Origin: Chryseolinea lacunae
Lineage (GTDB): Bacteria > Bacteroidota > Bacteroidia > Cytophagales > Cyclobacteriaceae
DNA length: 64,000 bases
Reading direction: 5' to 3'
Assembly: GCF_016735595.1 (NCBI RefSeq)
Contig: NZ_JAERRB010000003.1
Location: forward strand, 671,401 to 735,400
Shown here: piece by piece, positions 8,270 through 17,077 of the stretch
How positions within the stretch are numbered: the stretch's first letter is position 1
How the letters are laid out: every line of letters starts with the position of its first letter
Position numbers and translations under genes: made by a program
The notes under the pieces: generated by a model
The model's database searches: none
What the model saw: only the letters and a program-made list of their open reading frames with translations
Told to the model about the DNA's origin: nothing

Positions 8270-10642
8270 TCACTTTCTTCTTTTCTCAAAACGTCTTTCT
8301 TTGTTATAGATATTGAACAAAGGAATGTCGACTGCGAGAAAAGCATTCCATCGCCAATAGGGATTGTCAACAACCGTGTTGCCGCTTTCGTCGATCGAAC
8401 TCAGACCCGGACCGTATTGTGCACCAAAGCCAAGAGAGAGCGGCAGGTTCCACGGCAGTCCGTAGATGAGATAACCACCGGGCGAAAATATCTGACCAAG
8501 TTTGACCTCATAGCTCTTGCTGGTTTTCACATCGGCGGCTGACGATGGCGTTTTGGGAACGGAGTCGTATTTCAATTTGTAGTCAACAATGGCACCAAGG
8601 TCGAGCAACGATGCAAAGAGTGTGAACGATCCTCCTTTGCGAAGGCCATAGCTCATGCCAATGCCAATGGGAGCAATGACGCCAAACTTGTCGCTCCACG
8701 CTCTTTCCACATCGGTGGTTCGGTTGCTGGTGAGGTAGTAGGCACCGAGATAGGATTGCACGGCCAAGTTCCATTCCGAATTCTTTTTGATGGACGAGCT
8801 GCCCACGGGAAGCACGGCGGCTTCGATGATTTGTTCCACTTCGGCCGGTGTTTCTGCGGAAGCAACATTGGCGATGAAGCGACCATATTTGGATATTTCT
8901 GGGATCACCTTTGTTAGCTTTGCAAGCCCCTCTTTAGCAGGAGGTGTATTCACAATTTGTTTGTTTGTCGCCGACATGTCGGCTGGAGCCAATGAGGCTG
9001 TCAATAGATTAAGATCTTCCGATGAAGTTGATTGATCTTGTTGAGCTTTTTGGAGACGTTTTTTTATTTTTTCATCCGATATTCGTCCGCTATTTACAGC
9101 GCGCAACAATGTGTTAACCTCCGCGCGATGAGCAGCGTCTATTCTGGCCAGGTTTCGATTCTCACTGACGATGGTTTGAATCTGGTTGAATATGTCGACA
9201 GCATTGGTGATGGCCGCGCTATACTTCTTTTCTGCAACATTTAAATACAGATCGTTTCCGCTTCGGGCTATTTTCACATAGTCGGACGTTACAAAATCGT
9301 CGTTGAATAATTTGGCGATGTCAAAACAATATTCGATCACATCAATGCCTTGACTGATGTAGTTGTGAAAGTCTTGCGGCGTGGTGTTTTTGTTGGTGTT
9401 GACTTCTTCGAGCGTTACTTTTACTTTTTCTGCCAACTGGATGAATTCAGATAATTTTGATTGGAATAGAATCAAGTTGTCTTTGTTGGCGGCCATCAAC
9501 TTTCCAAAAGCAATGGTGTCGGGCGCCACCACGAAGCGGATCGAGTCGGATGTGGCATTTGGGAAAATCATTGTCACATGATTCACTTCTTGGTAAACGA
9601 GAGCGAGATAGATCTTGAAAGTAGTTTTGTCCTGAACCAGAGCTTTGAGTTCTTTTGACGTGATCCATGGCGATTTCTTCGTGTCCCATTCGGAAGAATC
9701 GCGTGTGAGGCTCAGTGAAAAAGTATCTCCCAAGCGAATGCCGTTGCCCATGTTTTCGAGCAAGACCGAAGCGTTGGGATCGTCCCACTCGGAAAGATTT
9801 CCCAGTTCGTGAATGATGGTGAGCGGGTGATTTTCTTTTGACTCAAGATCGCTCACAATACGGAGCGTGTGAATGACGATTCTCACTTCCGGAAAATTCT
9901 TAAGCAATTCTTTATACTTCGGAAGCTCCAGCACATCGTCGAGGTGAATTGGAAGCAAATCGAGGTCGGCAATAAAGGCCTCCTGCAAAGAGGGCAACAT
10001 TTCGGGGTAATGGTAGTCGAGCAAATTTTCGAGTGCAATGGTCGTCTTTGGAAACATGACCTGGATTTCGGGGTTGGCTTCTACGCATTTTTTGAAACGG
10101 TTAAAAAAAGCGATCGTCAGTTCTTCTTTCGCACGGCTGATCATGAATTGAGAAATGCCTTCGGCGATGTTGGTGACGTCGAGACCACCCAAGGATGAAA
10201 TTCCAGACTTGACAAGGGCGCCTAGATTTGGTGCGCCCGGACCAAAGAAGGCTTGGGTTGAGCCCGGAAAAATGATTTCTTCCAGGAATGGATTTTTATG
10301 TAGAGCGGCATTTAACGCCTCCTCGTTCCCAACATCGCTTGCGCTCACGATTTTGTATTTGACCAGAATAGAAAGCACACTATCGCGCTTCGCCGATCGG
10401 ATGGCTTGTCTTGACTTTATTAGTGTTGCTAATGCGGCGGTGTCAACAGGTACTTTGGCTCTTGCCCGGGTTATTTCGTCGTCCATTGTTTTCTCGCGCG
10501 TTGTAGGGTGTTTCGTAAAGTCTAAATTTTTGCCATCGAGATACTTGGATATAAATTTCGCATCGAGGTACGGTGTCTGCGCATGTAGCGCGCTTGTCGC
10601 GGTGAGCAGCAAGAGAATGGAGAGGGTAGCTATTTTTTTCAT
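8270..10642 (-). CDS. Large exported protein of unknown function, third gene of S8-peptidase operon
   Basis: 790 residues starting with a clear signal peptide (MKKIATLSILLLLTATSALHAQ, cleavage after A). The body (about 30-600) is mostly helical with no motif I recognise. The last 160 residues are aromatic, glycine-rich and strand-like (LGAYYLTSNRTTDVERAWSD, GIGMSYGLRKGGSFTLFASL, LPLSLGFGAQYGPGLSS) and end in a basic KERRFEKRRK. This looks like an outer-membrane barrel or barrel-like domain. Its ATG overlaps the stop of the S8 peptidase gene (10639-10642). The three genes 12744 to 8270 form one operon, so this protein is likely exported and functionally tied to the peptidase. Confidence 0.7.
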   Translation of the reverse strand: MKKIATLSILLLLTATSALHAQTPYLDAKFISKYLDGKNLDFTKHPTTREKTMDDEITRARAKVPVDTAALATLIKSRQAIRSAKRDSVLSILVKYKIVSASDVGNEEALNAALHKNPFLEEIIFPGSTQAFFGPGAPNLGALVKSGISSLGGLDVTNIAEGISQFMISRAKEELTIAFFNRFKKCVEANPEIQVMFPKTTIALENLLDYHYPEMLPSLQEAFIADLDLLPIHLDDVLELPKYKELLKNFPEVRIVIHTLRIVSDLESKENHPLTIIHELGNLSEWDDPNASVLLENMGNGIRLGDTFSLSLTRDSSEWDTKKSPWITSKELKALVQDKTTFKIYLALVYQEVNHVTMIFPNATSDSIRFVVAPDTIAFGKLMAANKDNLILFQSKLSEFIQLAEKVKVTLEEVNTNKNTTPQDFHNYISQGIDVIEYCFDIAKLFNDDFVTSDYVKIARSGNDLYLNVAEKKYSAAITNAVDIFNQIQTIVSENRNLARIDAAHRAEVNTLLRAVNSGRISDEKIKKRLQKAQQDQSTSSEDLNLLTASLAPADMSATNKQIVNTPPAKEGLAKLTKVIPEISKYGRFIANVASAETPAEVEQIIEAAVLPVGSSSIKKNSEWNLAVQSYLGAYYLTSNRTTDVERAWSDKFGVIAPIGIGMSYGLRKGGSFTLFASLLDLGAIVDYKLKYDSVPKTPSSAADVKTSKSYEVKLGQIFSPGGYLIYGLPWNLPLSLGFGAQYGPGLSSIDESGNTVVDNPYWRWNAFLAVDIPLFNIYNKERRFEKRRK

Positions 10643-11703
10643 TTTCTGAATATTTTTAAGGAACCGTCAAATGTATTTTGTGTCAACGCAGGCGCGTTGG
10701 TCGTGAGAATGGAGTCGGCACGATCTGGATTTTGATTGGCCTTCTGCCAGGCGCGTATCAAGGCCAGGCTTCCCGAAACAAACGCTGCCGACATGCTTGA
10801 ACCGCGCAGGTTGTGATAGCCCGTTCCAAAATTTTGTGGCGCCAGGAAATTTATATTCGGCACCACGAAGTCGATTTGCGGATGAACAGGCGTGTCTTGA
10901 ATAGAAGTCTTTGACATGCTTCCGACGCCCAGCACCAAAGCATCTTTGGCCGGATAGAAAATGCTGTCTGAATAGACAGCCGATTCGTTTTGACCTGCGG
11001 CCACCAAAATAATGCCTTGGTTGCTTAATGTTCTCAACGTGTCTTGAAATTCCTGTTTCAGTCCGTCGGTCAATGTGAAACTAACGCTCAGGTTGATCAC
11101 GTCAGGTTTCACTCGAAATGTGCTGAGCCATTTCAGTCCTGCGAGAATGTTTTTGTCGAGCACACCATTCTTCACAGCTTTCACCACGATGAGCTTGGCC
11201 TTGGGAGCAACGCCCACGATTTCGTTGGAAGGATTTTCGCGTGCGGCAATGATGCCCGCCAGAAATGTTCCATGGCCATCGTCCGATTCGTCGTTTTGAT
11301 CGTCTTCCTTTTTTGTGAAAACATCGAAGCTGGCAAGCACGGCGTCGCCCAAAGCTGCGTGGTTAAAACATCCGGTGTCGACAATGGCCACGACCGATCC
11401 TTCGCCCTTTGTGTTTTTGAATTGATCAGGTAGTTGCAGCAGTTGGTTGTAGTCGAATTTCAGTGCCGCCGGTCTAACCACTTCGAGCAACAGGCCCGAC
11501 ATGTTCTCCTGGAAAGCCCCACTCCAATAATAATTCTCCGCCGCATCCTTCAACCAGGTATCGATCCCTTCAAACCGGTCGCCTGCATACAATTTCCCAT
11601 CCACCTCAACGATGTTGCCGGGGTCGAGAAATTCGAATGTGGGTGCGTTGACGCTGGGTTTGCCCACACGCACATTCAGATGATGTTTAACGGTGACTTT
11701 CAT
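10639..11703 (-). CDS. S8 (subtilisin-like) serine peptidase with N-terminal SH3-like domain, no signal peptide
   Basis: 354 residues. Residues 1-65 look like an SH3b domain (VKHHLNVRVGKPSVNAPTFE with TWLKDAAENYYWSGAF). The catalytic triad is Asp109 (VAIVDTG), His144 (DDGHGTFLAG) and Ser303 (RGSSMSAAFVSG). The oxyanion Asn region reads VAAGQNES, not the usual AAGN, so one residue seems inserted there. There is no signal peptide or membrane segment, so the enzyme is expected in the cytoplasm, which is unusual for subtilases. It directly follows the membrane-protein gene (11704) and overlaps the exported protein gene by 4 bases. Confidence 0.88.
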   Translation of the reverse strand: MKVTVKHHLNVRVGKPSVNAPTFEFLDPGNIVEVDGKLYAGDRFEGIDTWLKDAAENYYWSGAFQENMSGLLLEVVRPAALKFDYNQLLQLPDQFKNTKGEGSVVAIVDTGCFNHAALGDAVLASFDVFTKKEDDQNDESDDGHGTFLAGIIAARENPSNEIVGVAPKAKLIVVKAVKNGVLDKNILAGLKWLSTFRVKPDVINLSVSFTLTDGLKQEFQDTLRTLSNQGIILVAAGQNESAVYSDSIFYPAKDALVLGVGSMSKTSIQDTPVHPQIDFVVPNINFLAPQNFGTGYHNLRGSSMSAAFVSGSLALIRAWQKANQNPDRADSILTTNAPALTQNTFDGSLKIFRK

Positions 11704-12744
11704 TCAGCCCTTGGGAATAATGATGGTCTTTGTGCCGCCGCCGCTTTGCTTCGGGTCGGTAGCCGGTGGCACGGCACCGCGAAGTTTCATGAGCTTGTTC
11801 AGCAAGTCAAACCAAAACGGCGCGCCCAGTGAAATGGCGAGGGCGGTAATGATCCATCCGGGAAGCGACCATGCATCGAAGCTATGGTCTTCCCATCCCA
11901 AGGCCAGCACTTCGTTCGCATTTTTCAAATCGGTGTTCACCAGGTCGGTGGCCTCTTTCACCAGCTTGTCGGTCCGGATAATCAAACTGTCAAGCGACTG
12001 TGTTGCTTTCGTGGTGTCGTTGCCGGCAGCTCGCTGTTGTCTTTCGGCAAGCTCTTCCTTCAAATTCGAGTGTGCTTTCAAATAACCGTCGGCCTGCTGA
12101 ATGATCTGTTGTCGCAGCTCGGGGTCGTTCGACAGTTTGTCAACAATCTTGACCGTGTCAACATTAAACACACCGGCAATGAACAGTCCCACGAAGAACA
12201 AGATGATTTGTGTTCGTTTTTTATACCAGCCTGTGGCGCGCTCCATGGTGTCGTCGAACCATTGCTCCAATGCTGCTCTGAATTTGTCGATGTCGCCCTG
12301 GGCATCGGCCCACAGCGATTGCAGAAAGGTGAGTGTTTCACCTCCTGTAATTTTTGAGTCTTGGGAAACGGTGATGCCGCTGTTGAGTGAGGCATCGATG
12401 CGCCCTCTGAAATCTTCGCCCGGTTTTGTGCCGGGGCCTTTCAGGATGTCGAGCAATGCCTTGCTGAAATTGCGTGCGGCAATGTAGGCAGGGGTCTTTC
12501 CGTTTGTGGGCCCCAGGTATTTAATGAGTGGGGTTTGATAGAACGCCGTGCTCAGCAACTCTTTGGTTTGCCTCACAGAGCCCGTGTCGTCGAGCATTCT
12601 TTTGATGGCCTTTTCCAGAACTTTGGCGCGAAGCCGAATGATGTTGGTGGCCAGAATTTCCTGGAGAATGGTGGCCAGCAAACTGTAGAGCAAGTAAACA
12701 AAGACAAGCCCGATTACAACGTCCAATGCAACTGATCCGGTCAT
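11704..12744 (-). CDS. Membrane protein of unknown function, first gene of S8-peptidase operon
   Basis: 346 residues. Hydrophobic segments lie at about 5-30 (DVVIGLVFVYLLYSLLATIL), 168-188 (QIILFFVGLFIAGVFNVDTV) and 300-325 (GWIITALAISLGAPFWFDLL). Between the last two is a long, charged helical stretch likely on one side of the membrane. The C terminus PATDPKQSGGGTKTIIIPKG is disordered. No catalytic motif is visible. The stop codon directly abuts the start of the S8 peptidase, so the peptidase may be recruited to the membrane by this protein (inference). Confidence 0.7.
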   Translation of the reverse strand: MTGSVALDVVIGLVFVYLLYSLLATILQEILATNIIRLRAKVLEKAIKRMLDDTGSVRQTKELLSTAFYQTPLIKYLGPTNGKTPAYIAARNFSKALLDILKGPGTKPGEDFRGRIDASLNSGITVSQDSKITGGETLTFLQSLWADAQGDIDKFRAALEQWFDDTMERATGWYKKRTQIILFFVGLFIAGVFNVDTVKIVDKLSNDPELRQQIIQQADGYLKAHSNLKEELAERQQRAAGNDTTKATQSLDSLIIRTDKLVKEATDLVNTDLKNANEVLALGWEDHSFDAWSLPGWIITALAISLGAPFWFDLLNKLMKLRGAVPPATDPKQSGGGTKTIIIPKG

Positions 12745-13227
12745 AGTAGTAGGTGTTTAAAAGAGGTGTTTTTTCAATTAGTTTTATTTTCGAAGCGATA
12801 TGTCCCAACCTGTGCCGCCGTGTCTTCTGGTGTTTACGCACGTGCGCAAAAACCATCTGACTGAATGTAGAAAAGCACGTACTTTTTTCCTATCGGGCGC
12901 CACCACAAATTTGTCTTTGCCGCGCGGCAATCGCAGAAACCAGTGATCTTGTTTTTGCGTGTCAGCCTTTTTCGCCGAAGTGTGTTAAGCAAAAAAACGT
13001 TTGAACGCATAACCTTTCCCCCCATTAACAGGGAGGCATTTTGGTATTGCGAGCGTGATGTAAAGGTACCGTTGTGCAGCACTACAGCAAGAGGAAAAAG
13101 CAGCAGATTGCACAGGATTTTTCCTGTATGTCAAAATAGAAAAACACGGGATTTCATTTCCGACGATACACCCAAGAAAAATTACGCATAGCTTTATCCT
13201 ATCGATCAACAAAAACCCTTAACCTCT
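12745..13227. other. Divergent intergenic region, 483 bases
   Basis: Separates the minus-strand S8 operon from the plus-strand 7TM/kinase operon. Apart from the palindrome at 12833-12850 I see no coding frame with support, no structural RNA and no clear promoter consensus. Confidence 0.5.
12833..12850. promoter_or_regulatory. 18-bp near-perfect palindrome, possible operator of the S8 operon
   Basis: TTTACGCAC followed directly by GTGCGCAAA; the two 9-bp halves are reverse complements with one mismatch. The centre lies about 97 bases upstream of the membrane-protein start at 12744, a plausible promoter position. Operator function is inference. Confidence 0.35.
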
Positions 13228-13686
13228 ATGCTTTACAAACTTAACAGCGACACCCCGGCCGAAGCGTTGACTGCGGGCTGCAACCTGAGCACCGAAACCA
13301 GCAACAACCAAACGCCCATGCAGACAAACCCTCTGAAGGAGCAGGTTGAAAACTATCGCAAAGTGATGCAGGAAGATTTCAACGTGAAAGAAGAAGTTTT
13401 CTTCAACACCATTCCCATCAAGATCAATCACCTGATCTCGTTTGTGTCGAACAACGGCATGGACCTGGCGGGCGTTCGAATCTATATGGCGAAGAAAACA
13501 CCCGACCCACTGCTCGACGACTATGAACTCATCTTTGTACCTTGCAATGCATTCAGAGATGAAGATGGCAATGTGTTGTATTATCGCGACAAGCTCGGAA
13601 CGCAAGCCGAAGAAATCAGCAACATCATCACCGTTCAATGCCGTCGTCCTCCCGGATGCCAGCTTGGAGCCCTGTTGTTGCCCTAA
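13228..13686 (+). CDS. Small cytosolic protein paired with 7TM protein (copy 1)
   Basis: 152 residues from the first ATG; an inner ATG at 13318 (MQTNPLKEQVENYRKVMQED) would give about 122 and may be the true start, since the first 30 residues are low complexity. No signal peptide or membrane segment. The C-terminal half (LISFVSNNGMDLAGVRIYMA, DDYELIFVPCNAFRDEDGNV, then QCRRPPGC) resembles the end of the 228-residue protein at 22985 (LHAFINQNDIQGVRYYFGYD, IRVILVAVDRQGANIVP, LQRSWPPPP). Each of the two is followed by a related multi-pass membrane protein. Function unknown. It lies 9 bases before the membrane gene and is probably co-transcribed with the kinase and regulator. Confidence 0.72.
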   Translation: MLYKLNSDTPAEALTAGCNLSTETSNNQTPMQTNPLKEQVENYRKVMQEDFNVKEEVFFNTIPIKINHLISFVSNNGMDLAGVRIYMAKKTPDPLLDDYELIFVPCNAFRDEDGNVLYYRDKLGTQAEEISNIITVQCRRPPGCQLGALLLP

Positions 13687-13695
13687 CGTTTCCCT

Positions 13696-14343
13696 ATGAC
13701 GCTCGTAAACACGGTTTATGTCATCCTACTGGGCTTTAACCTTTGCATACTGATTTTTAAATGGTATCGCCACGGGCTCGTGATACCATTTAAAATTCTT
13801 TTTGCAATTCTTGCCTTTGCCATTGCCCTCGAGCTGGGCGAGGCTATGTTGTTCATGCATTTACCGAACAACCTGTTTCTCTATCACATCTACAACCCAC
13901 TGGAGTTTACGTTGTACTCTTTGTATTTCATCAACCTGTCGATGTCGCCGCGCATTAACCGCTTTATTTTTGCAGGTATGCCGTTGTTTCTGGTGTTCTC
14001 GTTTGTGTGCAGCATATTCATTCAAACCATACAGGTAAACAACAGCTATGTGGTGCTGGCCGAAAGTGTGGTTCTGATTTTCTATGGTCTGTTATATCTG
14101 CGCTTTATTAATGTATATCAAATCGAACGCCGTGCCGAAGGGAATCCATACTTCTGGGTCACGCTGGGCATACTTCTTTACTTCACCGGGTCGCTATTCA
14201 TCGAAGGTTTTTTAAATTTGTTGATGAACGTTGGTGAAGACGTTGCACGGCGGTATTATAAATTGGGATTTGTGTTTAAATACCTGATGTGCATTTTATT
14301 TTTGATTGGCATTCTGAAACGAAATCCTCCTGCTTCAACCTAA
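13696..14343 (+). CDS. Multi-pass membrane protein (copy 1 of 7TM module)
   Basis: 215 residues, nearly all hydrophobic, with about six or seven membrane segments. Landmarks are HIYNPLEFTLYSLYFINLS (third segment), VVLAESVVLIFYGLLYLRFI, PYFWVTLGILLYFTGSLFIE, and a C-terminal FKYLMCILFLIGILKR. The plan closely matches the protein at 23681 (YAFTLYSCLESLFFLWFI, PVFWLQTGIFFYGFSTFFIF, LHNLINITTYGLYTVGFWK). It sits between the small cytosolic gene and a histidine kinase that has only one membrane segment. A plausible role is sensing for that kinase; this is inference. Confidence 0.75.
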   Translation: MTLVNTVYVILLGFNLCILIFKWYRHGLVIPFKILFAILAFAIALELGEAMLFMHLPNNLFLYHIYNPLEFTLYSLYFINLSMSPRINRFIFAGMPLFLVFSFVCSIFIQTIQVNNSYVVLAESVVLIFYGLLYLRFINVYQIERRAEGNPYFWVTLGILLYFTGSLFIEGFLNLLMNVGEDVARRYYKLGFVFKYLMCILFLIGILKRNPPAST

Positions 14344-14352
14344 AGCAACACT

Positions 14353-15123
14353 GTGGCCGACATCGAGCTTTTCATATTGACCGGCATCATTGTCACGCTC
14401 CTCTTCGGGGCATTCATCGTATCGTTTTTATTAGTCAACCAGAAGCGGCATTTCCGCTACCTCCGCGAGAAGGAAGACATCAAAAACACCACCGCGCAAA
14501 TGCTGTTGCAATCGCAGCTCGAAATAAAAGAACAAACCCTTCAGCACATCTCGCACGAGCTTCACGACAACCTGGGCCAGGTGGCCAGCCTCATCAAAAT
14601 CAACCTGAACACCCTTCAACTGCACGACGAGCAAAAGGCGCTGCAAAAAATTGAAGACACCAAAGAACTTGTGCGCCAGCTCATCACCGATTTGAAATCG
14701 CTTTCGGTGCACCTCAACAGCGACTGGGCAGTGCAGGTTGGCCTGCTGCGTGGATTGGAAAACGAAGTGGAACGACTCAACAAGACGGGCCAGTGGCAAG
14801 CGTCATTGAAACAGGAAGGCCCGCTTCCCGACCTTGACGCCAACACCACCATTTTTTTGTATCGCATGGCGCAGGAGATTTTGAACAACACCATCAAACA
14901 CAGCAGCGGAAAACACGTTGCCGTTTCGCTTTGCACTACGGGAAATTTGTTTACATTAGTATTTACCGACGACGGCGTTGGCTTTGATCCGGAAGAGAAA
15001 ACGAAGAGCGGAGGTTCGGGATTGATGAACCTGCAACACAGAGCACGGCTCATCCAGGCCACACTGAACATTCAAAGCGCCCCTGCAAACGGTACCAGCA
15101 TTGCCATTGAATTGCCGCTATAA
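14353..15123 (+). CDS. Sensor histidine kinase, NarX/LiaS (HisKA_3) type
   Basis: 256 residues from a GTG start at 14353. One membrane segment at about residues 5-28 (LFILTGIIVTLLFGAFIVSFLL), then a coiled region. The dimerisation box is HISHELHDNLGQVASLIKIN, where His in HELHDN is the phosphorylated residue. The ATPase part has the N-box QEILNNTIKHSSG, DDGVGFDPEEK and GSGLMNLQHRA. There is no periplasmic sensor domain, so input probably comes from a partner such as the multi-pass protein just upstream. The response regulator follows after 6 bases. Confidence 0.9.
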   Translation: MADIELFILTGIIVTLLFGAFIVSFLLVNQKRHFRYLREKEDIKNTTAQMLLQSQLEIKEQTLQHISHELHDNLGQVASLIKINLNTLQLHDEQKALQKIEDTKELVRQLITDLKSLSVHLNSDWAVQVGLLRGLENEVERLNKTGQWQASLKQEGPLPDLDANTTIFLYRMAQEILNNTIKHSSGKHVAVSLCTTGNLFTLVFTDDGVGFDPEEKTKSGGSGLMNLQHRARLIQATLNIQSAPANGTSIAIELPL

Positions 15124-15129
15124 AAATTT

Positions 15130-15810
15130 ATGCCTTCCCCCGCACCCACGAAACTTGGGCTTGTAGACGATCACAAACTATTTCGCAAAGGACTCATCAG
15201 CCTCATCGAAATGGTGAACAAGGACTACACCATCCTGTTTGAGGCCGACAACGGTCTTGACCTTCAAGCAAAAATAGACAAGAACAATCCGCCCGACATC
15301 ATTCTCATGGACGTGAACATGCCCGGCATGGATGGCTTTGCCAGCGTGCAATGGCTGCGCACGCATTTTGCCGACGTGAAAGTTTTGGTGGTGAGCATGA
15401 TCGAGCAGGAAGAAACCATCGTGCGCATGCTCAAGCTGGGCGTGAAAGGTTATCTCTGCAAAGACGTTGAGCCCAAAGACCTGGGCGACGCACTGCTGGC
15501 CGTGGCCAACAAAGGATTTTATTACACTGACTTCATCACCGGAAAGCTGGTGCACTCGCTGCAAAACGACGACGCTGCCAAAGCAAAAAATCTTCAGCCC
15601 GACACCATGAACGATCGCGAAAAAGAATTCATCCAGTTGGCCTGCAGCGAAATGACCTACAATGAAATCGCCGCCAAAATGTTTCTCAGTCCAAAAACCA
15701 TCGACGGCTATCGCAACGCCCTGTTCGAAAAACTGAGCGTGAAGAGTCGCGTTGGGTTGGTGATGTACGCCATACGCAACGGCATTGTGAATGTGGATTG
15801 GAATCGGTGA
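15130..15810 (+). CDS. Response regulator, NarL/FixJ type
   Basis: 226 residues. Receiver domain at about 8-125 with LVDDHKLFRKG, phospho-Asp in IILMDVNMPGMDG and the switch Lys in GYLCKDVEPKD. LuxR-type helix-turn-helix at about 158-220 (NDREKEFIQLACSEMTYNEI, MFLSPKTIDGYRNALFEKL). It is the cognate partner of the kinase six bases upstream and presumably activates transcription when phosphorylated. Targets unknown. Confidence 0.93.
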   Translation: MPSPAPTKLGLVDDHKLFRKGLISLIEMVNKDYTILFEADNGLDLQAKIDKNNPPDIILMDVNMPGMDGFASVQWLRTHFADVKVLVVSMIEQEETIVRMLKLGVKGYLCKDVEPKDLGDALLAVANKGFYYTDFITGKLVHSLQNDDAAKAKNLQPDTMNDREKEFIQLACSEMTYNEIAAKMFLSPKTIDGYRNALFEKLSVKSRVGLVMYAIRNGIVNVDWNR

Positions 15811-15867
15811 GATTCTTGGATGAATACTATTGAGATGTTTCTTTGCATAAAAATCTGATAATCGCAG

Positions 15868-16464
15868 ATGGGACTTGATACCGTTGAATTGCTGATGACC
15901 ATGGAAAAGCATTTCTCCATTGCCATTCCCGATCGGGAGGCATCAGGGATTAACACTGTGCAGGATTTTGCCGATTGTGTTTGCGCCAAAATTACGCTGA
16001 GTCCTGGCTCGGACGACAAAAGGGAGGTGATATACCATCGACTCACAGAGGTGCTTCAAAGCCAACTTGGTATCGAGCCAGACGTGATACATCGCGAGGC
16101 AAAGATAAAAGAGGTGTTGATGGATCGTGACGTTAAATCGTGTTGGAAAAATCTGGAAGCAGGCCTGGAATTGAAACTTCCGTCACTCACATCATTAGAC
16201 TTAGATGCAACCGGACCACGACAACGTAAATTTTTCGGAATCAAACTTGATCCCCCGATCAAAGCCGTCACAGAAGGTTCGCTGCGTGAACTGATCAGCT
16301 GGATCATGGCGTTAAATCACCGGCAGCTTCTTGATCCACGGACGCTGGGCAGCAAAGCCGAAGTTGAAAACATTGTACTTGGCATCGTTAGCGAATCGTG
16401 TGGCATACCGGTGTCGGAAATCGAAATGCGTCATAGCATCACGAGCGACCTTGGCATGGATTGA
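15868..16464 (+). CDS. Acyl-carrier-protein-like protein with split ACP halves
   Basis: 198 residues. The protein starts directly at what would be the middle of an ACP (GLDTVELLMTMEKHFSIAIPD), matching the helix II to III region of ACPs. However, Thr stands where the phosphopantetheine Ser normally follows GLD. It ends with a second partial ACP whose last residues are HSITSDLGMD, stopping at the Asp just before the Ser position. So neither half can carry a phosphopantetheine arm in the usual way. ACP-like proteins beginning MGLD..VE are, as far as I recall, found in other Bacteroidota, so this may be a true family form. It stands alone after the NarL-type regulator and converges with the next gene. 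Confidence 0.55.
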   Translation: MGLDTVELLMTMEKHFSIAIPDREASGINTVQDFADCVCAKITLSPGSDDKREVIYHRLTEVLQSQLGIEPDVIHREAKIKEVLMDRDVKSCWKNLEAGLELKLPSLTSLDLDATGPRQRKFFGIKLDPPIKAVTEGSLRELISWIMALNHRQLLDPRTLGSKAEVENIVLGIVSESCGIPVSEIEMRHSITSDLGMD

Positions 16465-16471
16465 TCCGCGT

Positions 16472-16967
16472 TCAATTCCAACACAAAAAATAAGCATCCA
16501 ACAAGCCTACCGGAATGGCGCGGCACAATACGGGAACAACAACGCCCAAATGTTTTGTGCCCTTGAGCGCTGCATAAAGAATGAGAATCACACCGATCAG
16601 AATGGAGATGCCCCCGATGAAGAACATTTTCAAATAGCTATTGTGACTGGGTTGCAACGACATGATGAAAAGCCCGATCAACGAAATGGCCGTGCTGAAC
16701 CAAAGCACTTTTGGAACGATGCTCTTCGACAGCAAGTCGGTAAAGTTCCAACGCCCCGTCTTCCGAGCCACGAATCTCAATGGGTTTGTAGCTTGACAAA
16801 TAATAGACGATGGCCAACGCGATGAGTGAGATGGAAACAACGATGAGGGCGCCAATTTTCAAATAGATCAGCACAAGCCCGACGGCCAATCCCGCCAGAA
16901 AAATCTTTTCGAGCAGACTCAGGTACGGTGCGATTTTTTGAATGGGATGTGGTTTGGGAGTTGACAT
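16472..16967 (-). pseudogene. Membrane protein gene interrupted by a frameshift
   Basis: From an ATG at 16967 (MSTPKPHPIQKIAPYLSLLE) the frame encodes two membrane segments (IFLAGLAVGLVLIYL and IGALIVVSISLIALAIVYYL) and SSYKPIEIRGSEDG. It then goes wrong, ending at 16638. In the next frame the sensible continuation reads WNFTDLLSKSIVPKVLW and has two more membrane segments, ending LLDAYFLCWN at 16472. The switch falls at the CCCC run at 16754-16757, so a one-base indel joins them into an intact protein of about 165 residues with four membrane segments. Either a recent pseudogene or a sequencing error. Confidence 0.65.
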
Positions 16968-17077
16968 GGGTTGGAGATTGGGTTGACCTAAACGGTCTTT
17001 TATGACACTTGACACATGGTGATTTCTAAATATAGAAATGGAATGTTGATTCGCAAAGCCTGACGGGTTGAGTCCAC

